64,000 nt of DNA from an uncultured Kocuria sp. (GCF_947500125.1 NZ_CANMRA010000018.1:1-64000), one strand, 5' to 3'; counted from the first letter of the stretch, positions 42,296-53,634 are shown. Notes: generated by a model not told the origin, from the sequence alone. Numbers and translations are program-made.

Positions 42296-43743
42296 ACAGT
42301 GGTCCTCTCGGGGGTGGGCTCGGTGGCGCTCGCGACCGCGGGGGTCGCGACGGCCGGGGCGGCCGGGGTCCGGCCGGCGTGCAGATCGGTGAGTTCGGTG
42401 CCGCGCTGCTGGCGGGCGGGGTCCTTCGCCGCCAGGGCCGCGACGATGGAGAGCACGGCCAGCACGGAGAGGTAGCCGGCGATCAGCCACGGGGTGTTCC
42501 CACCGGCGGCGAACAGCAGGGCGGCGATCATCGGCATCAGCCCGCCGCCCAGGACGGTGCCGACCTGGTAGCCGAAGCTCACCCCCGAGTACCGCACGTG
42601 CACGGGGAACTGCTCGGCGAACCAGGCCGCCTGCGGCCCGTAGATCGCGTCGTGGACGAGGTTGATGCCCAGGATCACCACGAGCGGCAGCAGGGCGAGC
42701 GGACCGGCCTCGAGGAAGGCGAACAGCACCCAGCCGAAGACGCCGATCGCCGCGTAGGCGCTCACCGAGACGACCTTCCGGCCCACCCGGTCGGACAGCC
42801 AGCCCCAGAACGGGGTGGAGAACAGGCCGATGGCCGAGGCGATCATCACCGCGGTCACGCCCGCGGCGCTGTCCCCGCGCACGTCCCGCAGGTAGGTCAG
42901 CATGTAGACCGTCACCAGGTAGTAGACGGCGTTCTGGGCCAGGCGCAGGCCGATCGTGACCAGCAGCGGGCGGCGGTGGTGGGTCAGCAGCTCCCGCAGG
43001 GGCGCCGTGGCCACGTTGCCCGAGGCCCGGTGCTCCAGGAACTCCGGGGCGTCGGCCACGCCGAGGCGGATCCACAGGCCCACCGCCACCAGCAGGGCCG
43101 AGAGCAGGAAGGGGATGCGCCAGCCGTAGGCGGCGAACTGCTCGGCGCTCATGACGTTCTGCACGATGAAGAACGCGCCGGTGGCCAGCAGCATGCCGGC
43201 CGAGGAGCCGATCTGGGTGAAGGACCCGAAGAACCCGCGGTGCCGGGCCGGGGAGTGCTCCACGCTCAGCAGCGCGGAGCCGCCCCACTCGGCGCCCGCG
43301 GACAGGCCCTGGAGGATGCGCAGGACGACGAGCCCGACGACGGCCCACCAGCCGATCACGTCGTAGGTCGGCAGCAGGCCGATCAGGGTGGAGGCCACGC
43401 CCATGAGCAGCAGGGAGGCCACCAGCAGGGCCTTGCGGCCGATCCGGTCGCCCAGGTGCCCGGCGACGATCCCGCCCAGGGGCCGGGCGATCACCCCGAC
43501 CGCGAGCGTGGCGAAGGACGCGACGATGCCGCCGAGCTCGGTGGCCATGGGGAAGAACTGGACGTTGAAGACCAGCGCGGCGGCGGTGCCGTAGAGGTAG
43601 AAGTCGTACCACTCGATGGTGGTCCCGGCGAAGGCGGAGGCCAGGACGCGCTTCTTGCCGTGGACGATGCTGCTGCGGCCCGCGGCGGCCGTGGTCGTGG
43701 CCGTGGTCGGGGTCGTGGCCGTGGTCGTGGTCGGGGTGCTCAT
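42292..43743 (-). CDS. MFS transporter, metabolite:H+ symporter (MHS) family
   Basis: A 483-residue transporter with 12 membrane helices. ASAFAGTTIEWYDFYLYGTAA and GHLGDRIGRKALL are hallmarks of the MHS group (ShiA, ProP, KgtP). It imports an organic acid or zwitterion with protons. The N terminus is an unusual Thr/Ala repeat (MSTPTTTTATTPTTATTT), probably cytosolic and disordered. It lies 3 bases after the DszC-like gene and overlaps the monooxygenase gene, so it very likely brings in their substrate. Confidence 0.92.
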   Translation of the reverse strand: MSTPTTTTATTPTTATTTAAAGRSSIVHGKKRVLASAFAGTTIEWYDFYLYGTAAALVFNVQFFPMATELGGIVASFATLAVGVIARPLGGIVAGHLGDRIGRKALLVASLLLMGVASTLIGLLPTYDVIGWWAVVGLVVLRILQGLSAGAEWGGSALLSVEHSPARHRGFFGSFTQIGSSAGMLLATGAFFIVQNVMSAEQFAAYGWRIPFLLSALLVAVGLWIRLGVADAPEFLEHRASGNVATAPLRELLTHHRRPLLVTIGLRLAQNAVYYLVTVYMLTYLRDVRGDSAAGVTAVMIASAIGLFSTPFWGWLSDRVGRKVVSVSAYAAIGVFGWVLFAFLEAGPLALLPLVVILGINLVHDAIYGPQAAWFAEQFPVHVRYSGVSFGYQVGTVLGGGLMPMIAALLFAAGGNTPWLIAGYLSVLAVLSIVAALAAKDPARQQRGTELTDLHAGRTPAAPAVATPAVASATEPTPERTTV

Positions 43744-43746
43744 GCG

Positions 43747-45144
43747 TCAGGCTCCTGGGGTTCGGTCGGCGTCGGCCGTGCCGTCGGTCCTGGCGTCGGC
43801 CCTGGCACCGGTCGTGGCACCGGTCGTGGCGTCGGCCGTGGCGTCGGCCGTGGCGTCGGTCCTGGCGTCGCCGATGGCGTTCAGCCCCTCCGGCAGGGTG
43901 CCGTTGACGAGGTAGTCGCCGAGGGCGCGGGCGCGGAAGGCGATCGGGTTGTGGGTGGCCACGGTCTGGGCGTTGCGCCAGTGCCGGTCCAGGCCCTTGG
44001 CCGTGGACGTGGCGGAGGCGCCCACGGTGAGGAACAGGTCCTGGGCCGCGCCGAGCGCCAGTTCCGGCACGGTGACCTGGGCGTGCTCCACGGCGATCTC
44101 GGACTCGTGCAGCGCCGCCGGGAGGGTGCCGGTGAACTCCGGCCGGTCGGCGCCGGCCGCTGCGGCGGCGGCGATCCCGGCGTCCAGGGCGCGGGCGGCG
44201 TGCAGCACGGTGGCCTCGGCGGCGAAGGCCTTGGCGGAGATCCGCCCGGTGGCCTCCTGGATCAGCGGGTCCTCCCGGAACGGCAGGCCGAGCCCGGTGT
44301 TGAAGGTCCGCCGGCGGCCGGCGATGGTCTCCACGGCGTCCCGCCGGGCGGCCCGGGCGATGCCGGCCAGCACGGCCAGCAGCACGAGCTGGAAGAAGGC
44401 GGCCTCGTGGACGGCCTCCGCGCTGCCGGCGGTGCGGTCCAGCACGGCATCGTCCGGGACGTGCACCCGCTCGAAGACCGCGGTGCCGGTACCGGTGAGC
44501 TTCTGTCCGAAGCCGTCCCAGTCGTCCTCGAGCGTGACGCCCTCGGCGTCCGTGGCGACGACGGCGAAGCGGCGCCCGTCCTGGCCGTCCAGGGCGGCCG
44601 AGACGCGGGTGTAGTCGGCGAAGATCGAGCCGGTGGCGTAGAACTTCCGGCCGGTGAGCTCCCACCCCCCGGCGGTCCGGGTCAGCACGGTGTTCAGGGT
44701 GCCCAGCGCGTTGCCGCCCTTCTCCGTGGAGGCGTTGCCGACGGTGGCTCCGGCCAGCACCCGCGGATACCAGACCTCCTGGAGCTCCCGGGGCAGGAAG
44801 CGCAGGGACTCCACGAAGCCGTGGTGGGAGCGGTAGAGATGGGCGATGTTGGAGTCGGCCTCGGCCAGGTCGACCAGCAGCCGGGTGAAGTCCTCGAGGC
44901 TGACCTCGGGCCCGCCGTGGGCCGCCGGGACGCGCAGGGCACCGAATCCGGCGCGGTCCAGCCGTCTGACCTCCGCGTAGGGCAGCTCGCGCTGGAGGTC
45001 CCGGGCCAGGGAGCCGGCGGCGATCTCCGCGAACAGCGGCCGGAAGTGCTCCGTCAGCCCGGCGTAGTCTCCCGGCAGGCCGGCGGTGAGGAACGTGGCG
45101 GCGCGGGGATGGGCGATGGTCCTCTCGACCGTGCTCGGGGTCAT
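43747..45144 (-). CDS. Acyl-CoA dehydrogenase-like flavoprotein, DszC/SfnB type
   Basis: A 465-residue enzyme of the DszC/SfnB branch of the acyl-CoA dehydrogenase fold, which acts as FMNH2-dependent monooxygenase or oxidase in sulfur compound breakdown. GFGALRVPAAHGGPEVSLED, WYPRVLAGATVGNASTEKGG, FYATGSIFADYT and SATSTAKGLDRHWRN are typical. The start at 45144 is chosen because AGAGGA precedes it and the fold begins there. About 40 C-terminal residues are a repeat of Asp, Ala and Thr encoded by near-tandem 12-base units (43765-43875) and probably not folded. It is first in the three-gene operon. Confidence 0.88.
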   Translation of the reverse strand: MTPSTVERTIAHPRAATFLTAGLPGDYAGLTEHFRPLFAEIAAGSLARDLQRELPYAEVRRLDRAGFGALRVPAAHGGPEVSLEDFTRLLVDLAEADSNIAHLYRSHHGFVESLRFLPRELQEVWYPRVLAGATVGNASTEKGGNALGTLNTVLTRTAGGWELTGRKFYATGSIFADYTRVSAALDGQDGRRFAVVATDAEGVTLEDDWDGFGQKLTGTGTAVFERVHVPDDAVLDRTAGSAEAVHEAAFFQLVLLAVLAGIARAARRDAVETIAGRRRTFNTGLGLPFREDPLIQEATGRISAKAFAAEATVLHAARALDAGIAAAAAAGADRPEFTGTLPAALHESEIAVEHAQVTVPELALGAAQDLFLTVGASATSTAKGLDRHWRNAQTVATHNPIAFRARALGDYLVNGTLPEGLNAIGDARTDATADATADATTGATTGARADARTDGTADADRTPGA

Positions 45145-45235
45145 GCGGTGGTCCTCTCGGTCGCACCGAGGATTGCCGGTCGGCCAGTCGCGCCAGGGGC
45201 AGGTCCGGTGACGGCAGCGCCGGAGGCTGACGTCA
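45145..45235 (-). promoter_or_regulatory. Structured leader of the organosulfur operon, possibly SAM-sensing
   Basis: On the minus strand the leader contains CTGGCCGACCGGCAATCCTC, resembling the conserved CUGGCCGGCAACCCUCC core of actinobacterial SAM-IV-type riboswitches, but the flanking pairing elements are not evident. A short frame also ends ATGA on the operon start. A sulfur-linked switch would fit the genes. Low certainty. Confidence 0.25.
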
Positions 45236-45431
45236 CGGACCGACTGCAGATCCGGGATCTCCATCGGTTCTGGCAGTAGCACCCTGACCCCTCAGGAGGG
45301 CGGGTTGCTGCGGTGTCGTCGAGCCAGATCTCTCAACCGCTCTGAATGGGGCGCTTGCCATGGGATCAGACCGCCCGGTCCGAGGCCAACCGGATGACGG
45401 GCGCACGTCATCCGGTGTCACGATGACGTCA
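45228..45431. promoter_or_regulatory. Cluster of palindromes between the organosulfur and thiamine operons
   Basis: The perfect 8-bp palindrome TGACGTCA occurs at 45228-45235 and 45424-45431. Between them ACCGGATGACG and CGTCATCCGGT form an 11-bp dyad (45389-45416, 6-base centre). GTCA/TGAC half-sites are dense here, so a regulator of the organosulfur operon probably binds. No gene is seen in 45283-45575. Confidence 0.45.
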
Positions 45432-45575
45432 CAGACGGTCACGTCCTCGGGAGTGATGTATCGGTCCGGTGCGGCACGCCGTCCGCCGAGGACAGGAAGA
45501 GGACGAGAAGAGGTCAGGAAGTGGTCGAGAGGAGGACAGCAGGAGCAGGGCTGCAGATCAGGCCGGGAGATCGGC

Positions 45576-47896
<2,321 letters not shown>

Positions 47897-47900
<4 letters not shown>

Positions 47901-49261
47901 CGGGTGCTCCTGCTCCGGGGACCGGGCCCGGCCGCGGCCGGTGCGGGGTCCCCTGGACGGGCCTCGACGGGGCGGTCGAAGCGGTGCGGGTCGGTGGTGG
48001 CGAGGTGCTCGGCGTCGGCGGCCGGATCGGGCCCGGCTCCTCCGGCCACGAGCTGGGCGGCGAGCCGCGCGGCCAGCGGGGCCAGCAGGACGCCGTGACG
48101 GAAGTAGCCGGTGGAGACGACGAGCCCCGGCACGGGCGTGCCGTCGAGGTCGTGGACCCGGCCGAGGTACGGGATGTCGTCCGGGGTGGCGGGCCGGGCG
48201 CGGGCCAGCACCTCGAGGAGTTCGAGGTCGGCGACGCCGGGCACGAGCGCCTGGGCGTCGCGCAGCAGCCGGAACACTCCGCCGGCGCTGGGCCCGGTCA
48301 GGTCGTCCTCGCGGGAGGTCGCCCCGATCACCACGGTCCCGTCGGTCCGGGGCACCAGGTAGACGGGCGTCCCGTGGACCAGGCCGCGGACGGTGCGCTC
48401 GAGCAGGGCCGGAGTCCCGGCGGGGACCCGGGTGCGCAGGATGTCCCCGTGCACCGGGCGCAGGGGCGGGTGCCAGTCCTCCGGCAGCCCGTCGAGGTCG
48501 TCGAGGCCCGCGCCCGGGGCGAGAACGGTCCAGGTCGCCGAGACCATCCCGCCGCCGGCCAGCCGGACCCCGGTCGCGGCGCCCTCGGCGCTGCGGCGCA
48601 GCCCCGTGGCGAGACCGTGGACGAGGCGGGCCGGTCCGCCGTCGCGCGCGCCCGGGAACCCGGGGGGCTCGGCGATTCCCGGGGGCACCGGGAGCTCCGG
48701 GGCGGTGAGGGCGGCGAGCAGCCCGGCCACGAGGCGGCGCGGGTCCACCTGGTGGTCGTCGGGGATCCGGAACGCGGCGGACAGCCGCGGGCTCAGCGCC
48801 GGCTCGAGGGCCCGGGCGTCGCGCAGGGTCAGCTGCTCCACGGTCATGCCGTGGCGTCGCTGCAGCTCGCGGAGGTCCGCCAGGGCCTGCCGGTCGGCGG
48901 CATCCACGCCGCAGACCAGGGTCTCGGTGGCCCGGTGCCCCACCGTCCCGCCGGCGGCCTGCTCGAGGGCGGCCACGAACGCCGGGTACTCGGCGGCCGA
49001 GGCGGTCATGAGGGGGTACAGGGCTTCCTGCTGGTACTGCACCTCGCTGACCGGGGCGAGCATCCCGGCGGCCGCACGGCTGGCGCCGGAGCCCGGCTCG
49101 GGGTCCACCACGACCACGGAGCGGCCGCGGCGGCGCAGCTCCCAGGCGGTGGCCAGGCCGATCACCCCGGCGCCGACCACGGCGACGTCGGCCCGGACGT
49201 GCTCGGGCTGCCCGGCCAGCGGGTGGGGTGCGGTCGTCGGTGCGGGGTGCGCAGAAGTCAC
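47897..49261 (-). CDS. thiO: Glycine oxidase ThiO
   Basis: A 454-residue FAD-dependent amine oxidase that oxidises glycine to the imine used by ThiG. The FAD motif is [46 protein letters not shown] and the C-terminal [12 protein letters not shown] match the family. The GTG start follows GGAAAGGA directly downstream of the TPP riboswitch. It is the first gene of thiOSGF. The C-terminal 35 residues are Ala/Pro-rich and probably flexible. Confidence 0.93.
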
Positions 49262-49275
49262 TCGGACTGTCCTTT

Positions 49276-49353
49276 CCTACGGCGGCATGACCCGCATCAG
49301 GTGTGGCGGTCGGCGCTGGACGCCCTCTCAGCCCCCGGTGGGGCTCCCGCAGA
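49276..49353 (-). promoter_or_regulatory. TPP (THI-box) riboswitch
   Basis: On the minus strand the region carries GGGAGCC, GGCTGAGAGGG, ACCTGATGCGGGTCATGCC and GCCGTAGG in the right order, the conserved core of the thiamine pyrophosphate riboswitch. The ribosome site of thiO (GGAAAGGA) begins at the 3' edge, so TPP binding should block thiO translation. Confidence 0.93.
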
Positions 49354-49363
49354 ACTGCTGACC

Positions 49364-49378
49364 TATCATCAGCGTGTG
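49364..49378 (+). promoter_or_regulatory. -10 box of thiE with start codon at the likely transcript start
   Basis: TATCAT (49364-49369) is followed after six bases by the GTG start of thiE and there is no Shine-Dalgarno site. This fits a leaderless mRNA. No good -35 box is seen. Confidence 0.5.
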
Positions 49379-50095
49379 ACCCAGTCTACCCGTGACGCCT
49401 CCGCCCCCGCCGAGTCCACCCTGCGAGCGGCGCGGGCGGCGAAGCTCCTCGCCGCCCGGCTGTACGTGTGCACGGATGCCCGCCGGGACCGGGGAGACCT
49501 CGAGGAGTTCCTGCACGCGGCGTACGCCGGGGGCGCGACCATCGTCCAGCTGCGGGACAAGAGCATCGACGCGGACGAGGAGATCGCCGCGCTGGAACTG
49601 CTGGGCCGGGTCGCCGCCGAGTACGACGGCCTGTTCGCCGTCAACGACCGCGCCGACATCGCCGCGCTCGTGGGCGCCGACGTGTTCCACGTGGGCCAGC
49701 ACGATCTCTCTCCCGCTCAGGCCCGGCAGCTGCTGGGCCCCGACGTGCTGATCGGGCGCTCCACCCACGACCTCGGACAGGCCACGGCGGCGCTCGAGGA
49801 CCCGGACGTCGACTACTTCTGCACGGGCCCCGTCTGGGCCACGCCCACCAAGCCGGGGCGCCCCGCCACCGGGCTGGAGTTCGTCCGCGCGGTCGCCGAG
49901 CTCACGGAGGCCCGGCTGGCCGCGGACCCGGAGGTCCTGCCCGTGCCGTGGTTCGCCATCGGCGGCATCGACGAGCCGCGGCTCCCCCAGGTGCTGGCGG
50001 CCGGGGCGCGCGGCGTCGTCGTCGTCCGGGCCGTCACCCAGGCCCCCGATCCCCGCGTTGCCGCGGGGCAGCTGCGCAGCCTGCTCCCCGCCTGA
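49376..50095 (+). CDS. thiE: Thiamine-phosphate synthase ThiE
   Basis: A 239-residue TIM-barrel enzyme that joins the thiazole and pyrimidine phosphates to thiamine phosphate. [54 protein letters not shown], the pyrophosphate loop [14 protein letters not shown] and WFAIGGID with [11 protein letters not shown] are all present. It is divergent from thiO across the TPP riboswitch. It starts with GTG at the expected transcript start, so it is probably leaderless and not itself under the riboswitch. The first 25 residues are an extension. Confidence 0.95.
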   Translation: MTQSTRDASAPAESTLRAARAAKLLAARLYVCTDARRDRGDLEEFLHAAYAGGATIVQLRDKSIDADEEIAALELLGRVAAEYDGLFAVNDRADIAALVGADVFHVGQHDLSPAQARQLLGPDVLIGRSTHDLGQATAALEDPDVDYFCTGPVWATPTKPGRPATGLEFVRAVAELTEARLAADPEVLPVPWFAIGGIDEPRLPQVLAAGARGVVVVRAVTQAPDPRVAAGQLRSLLPA

Positions 50096-50183
50096 ACCCG
50101 GCCCGGGTCCCCCTCCGGTTCCCCGCCTCCGCACAGCACGTTCTGAGAGCATGGACCCACGGACGACGACGGAGAGGTGGCCC

Positions 50184-51236
50184 ATGGACCCCGAGCTCGA
50201 CCCCCAGGTGCGGCACGCGGTGGAGCGGCCCGCGGAGACCGCCCGTGGCCCGGAGGACGTGCAGCTGCGCGTCCGGCTGGCCGGTGAGCCGGCCCGCCGC
50301 GCGCTCGGCACCCACTGGGAGCAGGGCGTTCCGGAGGACGCCGCGCCGAGCGACGACCGGCTCGCCGCGGCCGTGCTGCTCGCCACCCTCTTCGGCGACA
50401 CCTTCTGGCTCGAGCGCGCCGCCCGGCTCCCCAGCGACGTGCCGGGGTGCCCGTCCGCGCCGCCGAGCGGGCTGCTGGAGCTGACCCGGGTGCCGGGCGC
50501 CCGGGCGGCCCTGGCCGCCGTGCTGGAGCGCCCGCTGCTGACCGGGCTCCTGGAGTGGGGCACCAACCCCCTGCCGGAGCAGCCTCCGCTCGCCGTGGCG
50601 CGGGCCGCGCGGGACCTGGGCGTTCCCGACGACGGGCGCGTCTACAAGGTGGTGCGCCGCCGCGCCGAGCGCTTCCTGGCGCGGGAGCACGACGGCTCCG
50701 AGCCGCTCGAGCAGTTCGTGACCCTGCTGACCCAGGCGGAGCGGGGCCACCGCGAGGACGGGCCCGTGCTCTCGGGCGAAACTTTGCCCCCGGCGCCCCC
50801 GCCGGCGTCGGGTCCGACTGCGGGGCCGCCGACCTCCCCGGCTCCGCCCGCGGCCGGTGGGCACGGTCCGGGCACGGCGGCACCGGATGCCCCCCTCGCG
50901 GGCTCGCCCGAGGCCCCCCGGTGGGGCGTGAGTCCCGCGACACCGGCTCCGCCGCCGCCGGGGCAGTTCCCGGGGCAGAGCGGTCCCGGCCAGGGTGCTC
51001 CCGGGTACGGCGCCCCTGGGTACGGCGCCCCTGGGTACGGCGCGGAGGAGCAGCCGCCCGCAGGACCGGGTACGGGCGGGCAGGGTCCCTCCGGGCCGGT
51101 GTTCGGCCCCGGCCCGGGCGGCTGGCCGCCGCGCCCGGCCGAGCCCGAGGAGGACGACTCCGACAACCTCAAGGCGTGGGGCATCGTCTTCCTGGTGATC
51201 CTGGGCGTCATCGCCGCCCTGATCTTCATCCTCTGA
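50184..51236 (+). CDS. Proline-rich tail-anchored protein of unknown function
   Basis: A 350-residue protein. Residues 1-190 are soluble and mostly helical with no known motif. Residues about 195-325 are a Pro/Gly/Ala linker with three copies of GYGAP. The chain ends with one membrane helix (AWGIVFLVILGVIAALIFIL) at the very C terminus, preceded by acidic residues, so it is likely tail-anchored facing the cytosol. The start at 50184 is chosen for GGAGAGG upstream; an earlier ATG (50151) lacks it. Function unknown; a scaffold role at the membrane is possible. Confidence 0.75.
   Translation: MDPELDPQVRHAVERPAETARGPEDVQLRVRLAGEPARRALGTHWEQGVPEDAAPSDDRLAAAVLLATLFGDTFWLERAARLPSDVPGCPSAPPSGLLELTRVPGARAALAAVLERPLLTGLLEWGTNPLPEQPPLAVARAARDLGVPDDGRVYKVVRRRAERFLAREHDGSEPLEQFVTLLTQAERGHREDGPVLSGETLPPAPPPASGPTAGPPTSPAPPAAGGHGPGTAAPDAPLAGSPEAPRWGVSPATPAPPPPGQFPGQSGPGQGAPGYGAPGYGAPGYGAEEQPPAGPGTGGQGPSGPVFGPGPGGWPPRPAEPEEDDSDNLKAWGIVFLVILGVIAALIFIL
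51003..51044 (+). repeat. 15-bp tandem repeat in the proline-rich gene
   Basis: Two full copies and one partial copy of GGGTACGGCGCCCCT encode the GYGAP repeats. Copies are identical at DNA level, so the number may vary between strains. Confidence 0.8.
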
Positions 51237-51373
51237 CCGCCGCTCCGGCCACTGCCCGGCCGCGGGTCCGCCCGGGCGGTGGCCCCGGCGGCCCGGGCGG
51301 TGGTCCCGGGCCCGGGACCACCTCCGCCGCCAGGCATTCCACCCGCTGGGAAGGACGACCGTCGGGAATTTAC

Positions 51374-51402
51374 TTGCGTCGGAAAGCTTCTCGGGCTACA
51401 GT
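51374..51402 (+). promoter_or_regulatory. Promoter of the VOC-domain gene
   Basis: TTGCGT (51374-51379) and TACAGT (51397-51402) are spaced by 17 bases with an AT-rich stretch upstream. It lies about 50 bases before the gene start. Confidence 0.6.
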
Positions 51403-51451
51403 TGGGGACACATCAACCAATGCGCTGCCCATGCCGACGGAGAACCCCGAG

Positions 51452-52363
51452 ATGCCGATCTTTCCCCAGAACCCCGCCCCCGAGAGCCTGACGAAGCGCG
51501 CCGCGGAGGACCTGCTGTCCGCCGGCACCCGGATGGGCGCCGTGGAGCTGCTGGTCTCCGATCTGGACACGATGGTCGCCTACTACTCGGACGCCGTCAC
51601 CCTCGACGTGCTCGCCCACGCCGGGGACACCGCGGTGCTGGGCCGGGACGGCCGGACGGTCGTGCGGCTGCGCCAGGTCAAGGAGCTCCCGCCGGCCCGC
51701 CGCGGGCAGGCCGGGCTGTTCCACACCGCCGTCGTCTTCGAGGACGAGCCCGCCCTCGCCGCGGCCCTGGCGTCCGTGGCGAGCGTGGCGCCCCGCTCCT
51801 TAACCGGCAGCGCCGACCACCTCTACAGCCAGGCCTTCTACTTCGATGACCCCGAGGGCAACGGCGTGGAGCTCTACACCGACCGGCCCCGCGACACGTG
51901 GCGGCGGGAGCCCAGCGGCCTCCTGACGCTGGCCTCGAACCCCTTGGACCCGAACGGCTTCCTGCAGGAGCACCTGGCCGATCGGGACGGGCGGCGCCCG
52001 GCGGCGCCGCCTGCCACCCTGGGCCACGTGCACCTGCAGGTGGGCGACATCCCGCTGGGCCGGCAGTTCTACGTGGACGTCCTGGGCTTCGAGGTGATGA
52101 GCGACATCGGCTCCGCGCTGTTCATCGCCGCCGGCGGCTACCACCACCACATCGCGCTCAACACCTGGCAGAGCGCCGGGGCGGGCCCGCGGGCGGCCTC
52201 GCTGGGGCTGGGCCAGGTCAACATCGACCTGCCGGGCGCCGACGACGTCGCGGCCCTCGAGTCCCGGCTCGCGGACCACCGGATCCCCACCCGGCACGAC
52301 GGCGCCGTGCTGCGCTTCGAGGACCCCTGGAACACCCTGATCCAGGTGGGCGTCGCCGCCTGA
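51452..52363 (+). CDS. Double-domain VOC (glyoxalase/catechol dioxygenase-like) protein
   Basis: A 303-residue protein with two vicinal-oxygen-chelate domains. The first is about residues 25-150 (AVELLVSDLDTMVAYYSDAV, ending with ELYTDRPRDTW). The second is 175-303 (GHVHLQVGDIPLGRQFYVDVLGF, YHHHIALNTW). It resembles catechol-2,3-dioxygenase-like CatE. GLFHTAVVF, GHVHL, HHHIA and the Glu of GVELYTD are likely metal ligands. The start at 51452 is preferred over 51431 because GGAG precedes it. It forms a single-gene unit between a clear promoter and a strong terminator. Confidence 0.88.
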   Translation: MPIFPQNPAPESLTKRAAEDLLSAGTRMGAVELLVSDLDTMVAYYSDAVTLDVLAHAGDTAVLGRDGRTVVRLRQVKELPPARRGQAGLFHTAVVFEDEPALAAALASVASVAPRSLTGSADHLYSQAFYFDDPEGNGVELYTDRPRDTWRREPSGLLTLASNPLDPNGFLQEHLADRDGRRPAAPPATLGHVHLQVGDIPLGRQFYVDVLGFEVMSDIGSALFIAAGGYHHHIALNTWQSAGAGPRAASLGLGQVNIDLPGADDVAALESRLADHRIPTRHDGAVLRFEDPWNTLIQVGVAA

Positions 52364-52385
52364 GGACCCGAAGCGCCTCCGGCAC

Positions 52386-52428
52386 GAGAGCGTGCCCCCG
52401 TCCCGGTCCGGAACGGGGGCACGCTCTC
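52386..52428. terminator. Bidirectional terminator between converging genes
   Basis: GAGAGCGTGCCCCCGT (52386-52401) pairs perfectly with 52413-52428 around an 11-base loop. It separates the VOC gene from the malonate operon coming from the other side. Confidence 0.85.
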
Positions 52429-52453
52429 CTGAGCTGCCGGGCAGTCCGGCGGC

Positions 52454-53218
52454 TCAGCCGCCGGTGAGGAACACCAGGGCGAAGTAGAAGACCGAGGGCA
52501 CCAGCAGGACCCCCATCCCCGTGAAGAAGGTCGCGGTCATGGCGCCGTAGGGCACGAGCCGCTTGTCGGTGGCGGCCAGTCCGCCGGCCACCCCGGACGT
52601 GGTGCCCATCAGCCCGCCGTACGCCATGGCCGACTTGTAGTTGTCGAGCCTGATCAGCGGGGCGATGAACGGCGTGCCGACCATGACGACCACGGACTTG
52701 ACCAGCCCGGCCGCGACGCTGAGCGCGATGACCTCGCTGCTGGCGCCCAGCGCCGTCCCGGTGACCGGACCGACGATGTAGGTGGCCGCGCCGCCCCCGA
52801 TGGTCGCCATGCTGACGGGGTCGGTGTACCCGAAGGCGGCGGCGATCGCCGCGCCGACGATGGCCGAGACGAAGACGCCCAGCAGGACGGCGAGCACTCC
52901 GGTGACCCCCGCCTTCTTGATCACGGCCAGGTCCACCCCGTAGGCGGTCGAGACGATGGCGAAGTCGCGCAGCATGGAGCCGCCCATGAGGCCGAGGCCG
53001 GCGAAGATCGCGATGTCCGCCAGGCCGCGCTCGCCCCCGGTGTGGAGGCCGCCGAAGTAGGCGAGGACGAGACCCACCGTGATGGCGATGGCCGAGCCCT
53101 GGAGCCGGCCGCGGGTCAGCTTCCGGGAGAAGTAGTTCGAGACCAGGATGAGCACCCCGACCACGAGGAACGCGAAGACGAGGCCGTTGCCCTCCAGCAC
53201 TCCGGCGATGACGTCCAT
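52454..53218 (-). CDS. madM: Malonate transporter subunit MadM
   Basis: A 254-residue membrane protein with about eight helices, matching the MadM subunit of the MadLM sodium/malonate symporter: ILVSNYFSRKLTRGRLQGSAIAI, GLGLMGGSMLRDFAIVSTAYG and GGGAATYIVGPVTGTALGAS. It needs MadL, encoded immediately upstream with TGATG overlap. It is the last gene of a malonate operon and imports malonate for the synthetase and decarboxylase. Confidence 0.93.
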   Translation of the reverse strand: MDVIAGVLEGNGLVFAFLVVGVLILVSNYFSRKLTRGRLQGSAIAITVGLVLAYFGGLHTGGERGLADIAIFAGLGLMGGSMLRDFAIVSTAYGVDLAVIKKAGVTGVLAVLLGVFVSAIVGAAIAAAFGYTDPVSMATIGGGAATYIVGPVTGTALGASSEVIALSVAAGLVKSVVVMVGTPFIAPLIRLDNYKSAMAYGGLMGTTSGVAGGLAATDKRLVPYGAMTATFFTGMGVLLVPSVFYFALVFLTGG

Positions 53219-53625
53219 CAGGAGACCTCCGCCATCGTCTTGTCCTGCTCCAGGGGAGGCAGCGGCTCCGCCTGCCCTCCGATCCGGGCGAGCACGGGCA
53301 CCAGCGCGGCCCCGGCGACGATCGCCGCCAGGCCGACCAGCAGCGCCATGGGGCCGCCCGTCACGGCGGAGACCACATTCTGCGTGGCCGCCATGGCCAC
53401 CACGATCGGGATGTACATCGCACTCCAGAAGAACACCCCGTGCTCGGTCGCCGAGGGCAGCATGCCGGCCCGGCGCATCCGGTGGGTGACGAGGACGAGC
53501 AGGACCATCGCGAAGCCGACGCCGCCCACATTGGCGTCGACCCCCATCAACAGTCCCAGGAATTCACCGATGAGCATTCCCGTCAGGAAGCACCCGGCCA
53601 GTACTGCTACGCCTGTGATGATCAT
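53218..53625 (-). CDS. madL: Malonate transporter subunit MadL
   Basis: A 135-residue membrane protein with four helices, the small partner of MadM. GEFLGLLMGVDANVGGVGFAM and HRMRRAGMLPSATEHGVFFWSAMYIPIVVAMAA are characteristic. AGGGG stands upstream of the ATG; it begins 9 bases after the matB stop and overlaps madM. Confidence 0.92.
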   Translation of the reverse strand: MIITGVAVLAGCFLTGMLIGEFLGLLMGVDANVGGVGFAMVLLVLVTHRMRRAGMLPSATEHGVFFWSAMYIPIVVAMAATQNVVSAVTGGPMALLVGLAAIVAGAALVPVLARIGGQAEPLPPLEQDKTMAEVS

Positions 53626-53634
53626 GGTCGCCCC

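Noticed and set aside
40925-45166. Continuous minus-strand frame of 1413 codons over the organosulfur operon
   Set aside because: Only the last 456 codons (from 42295) are protein-like. The rest is a shadow of the transporter and DszC-like genes.
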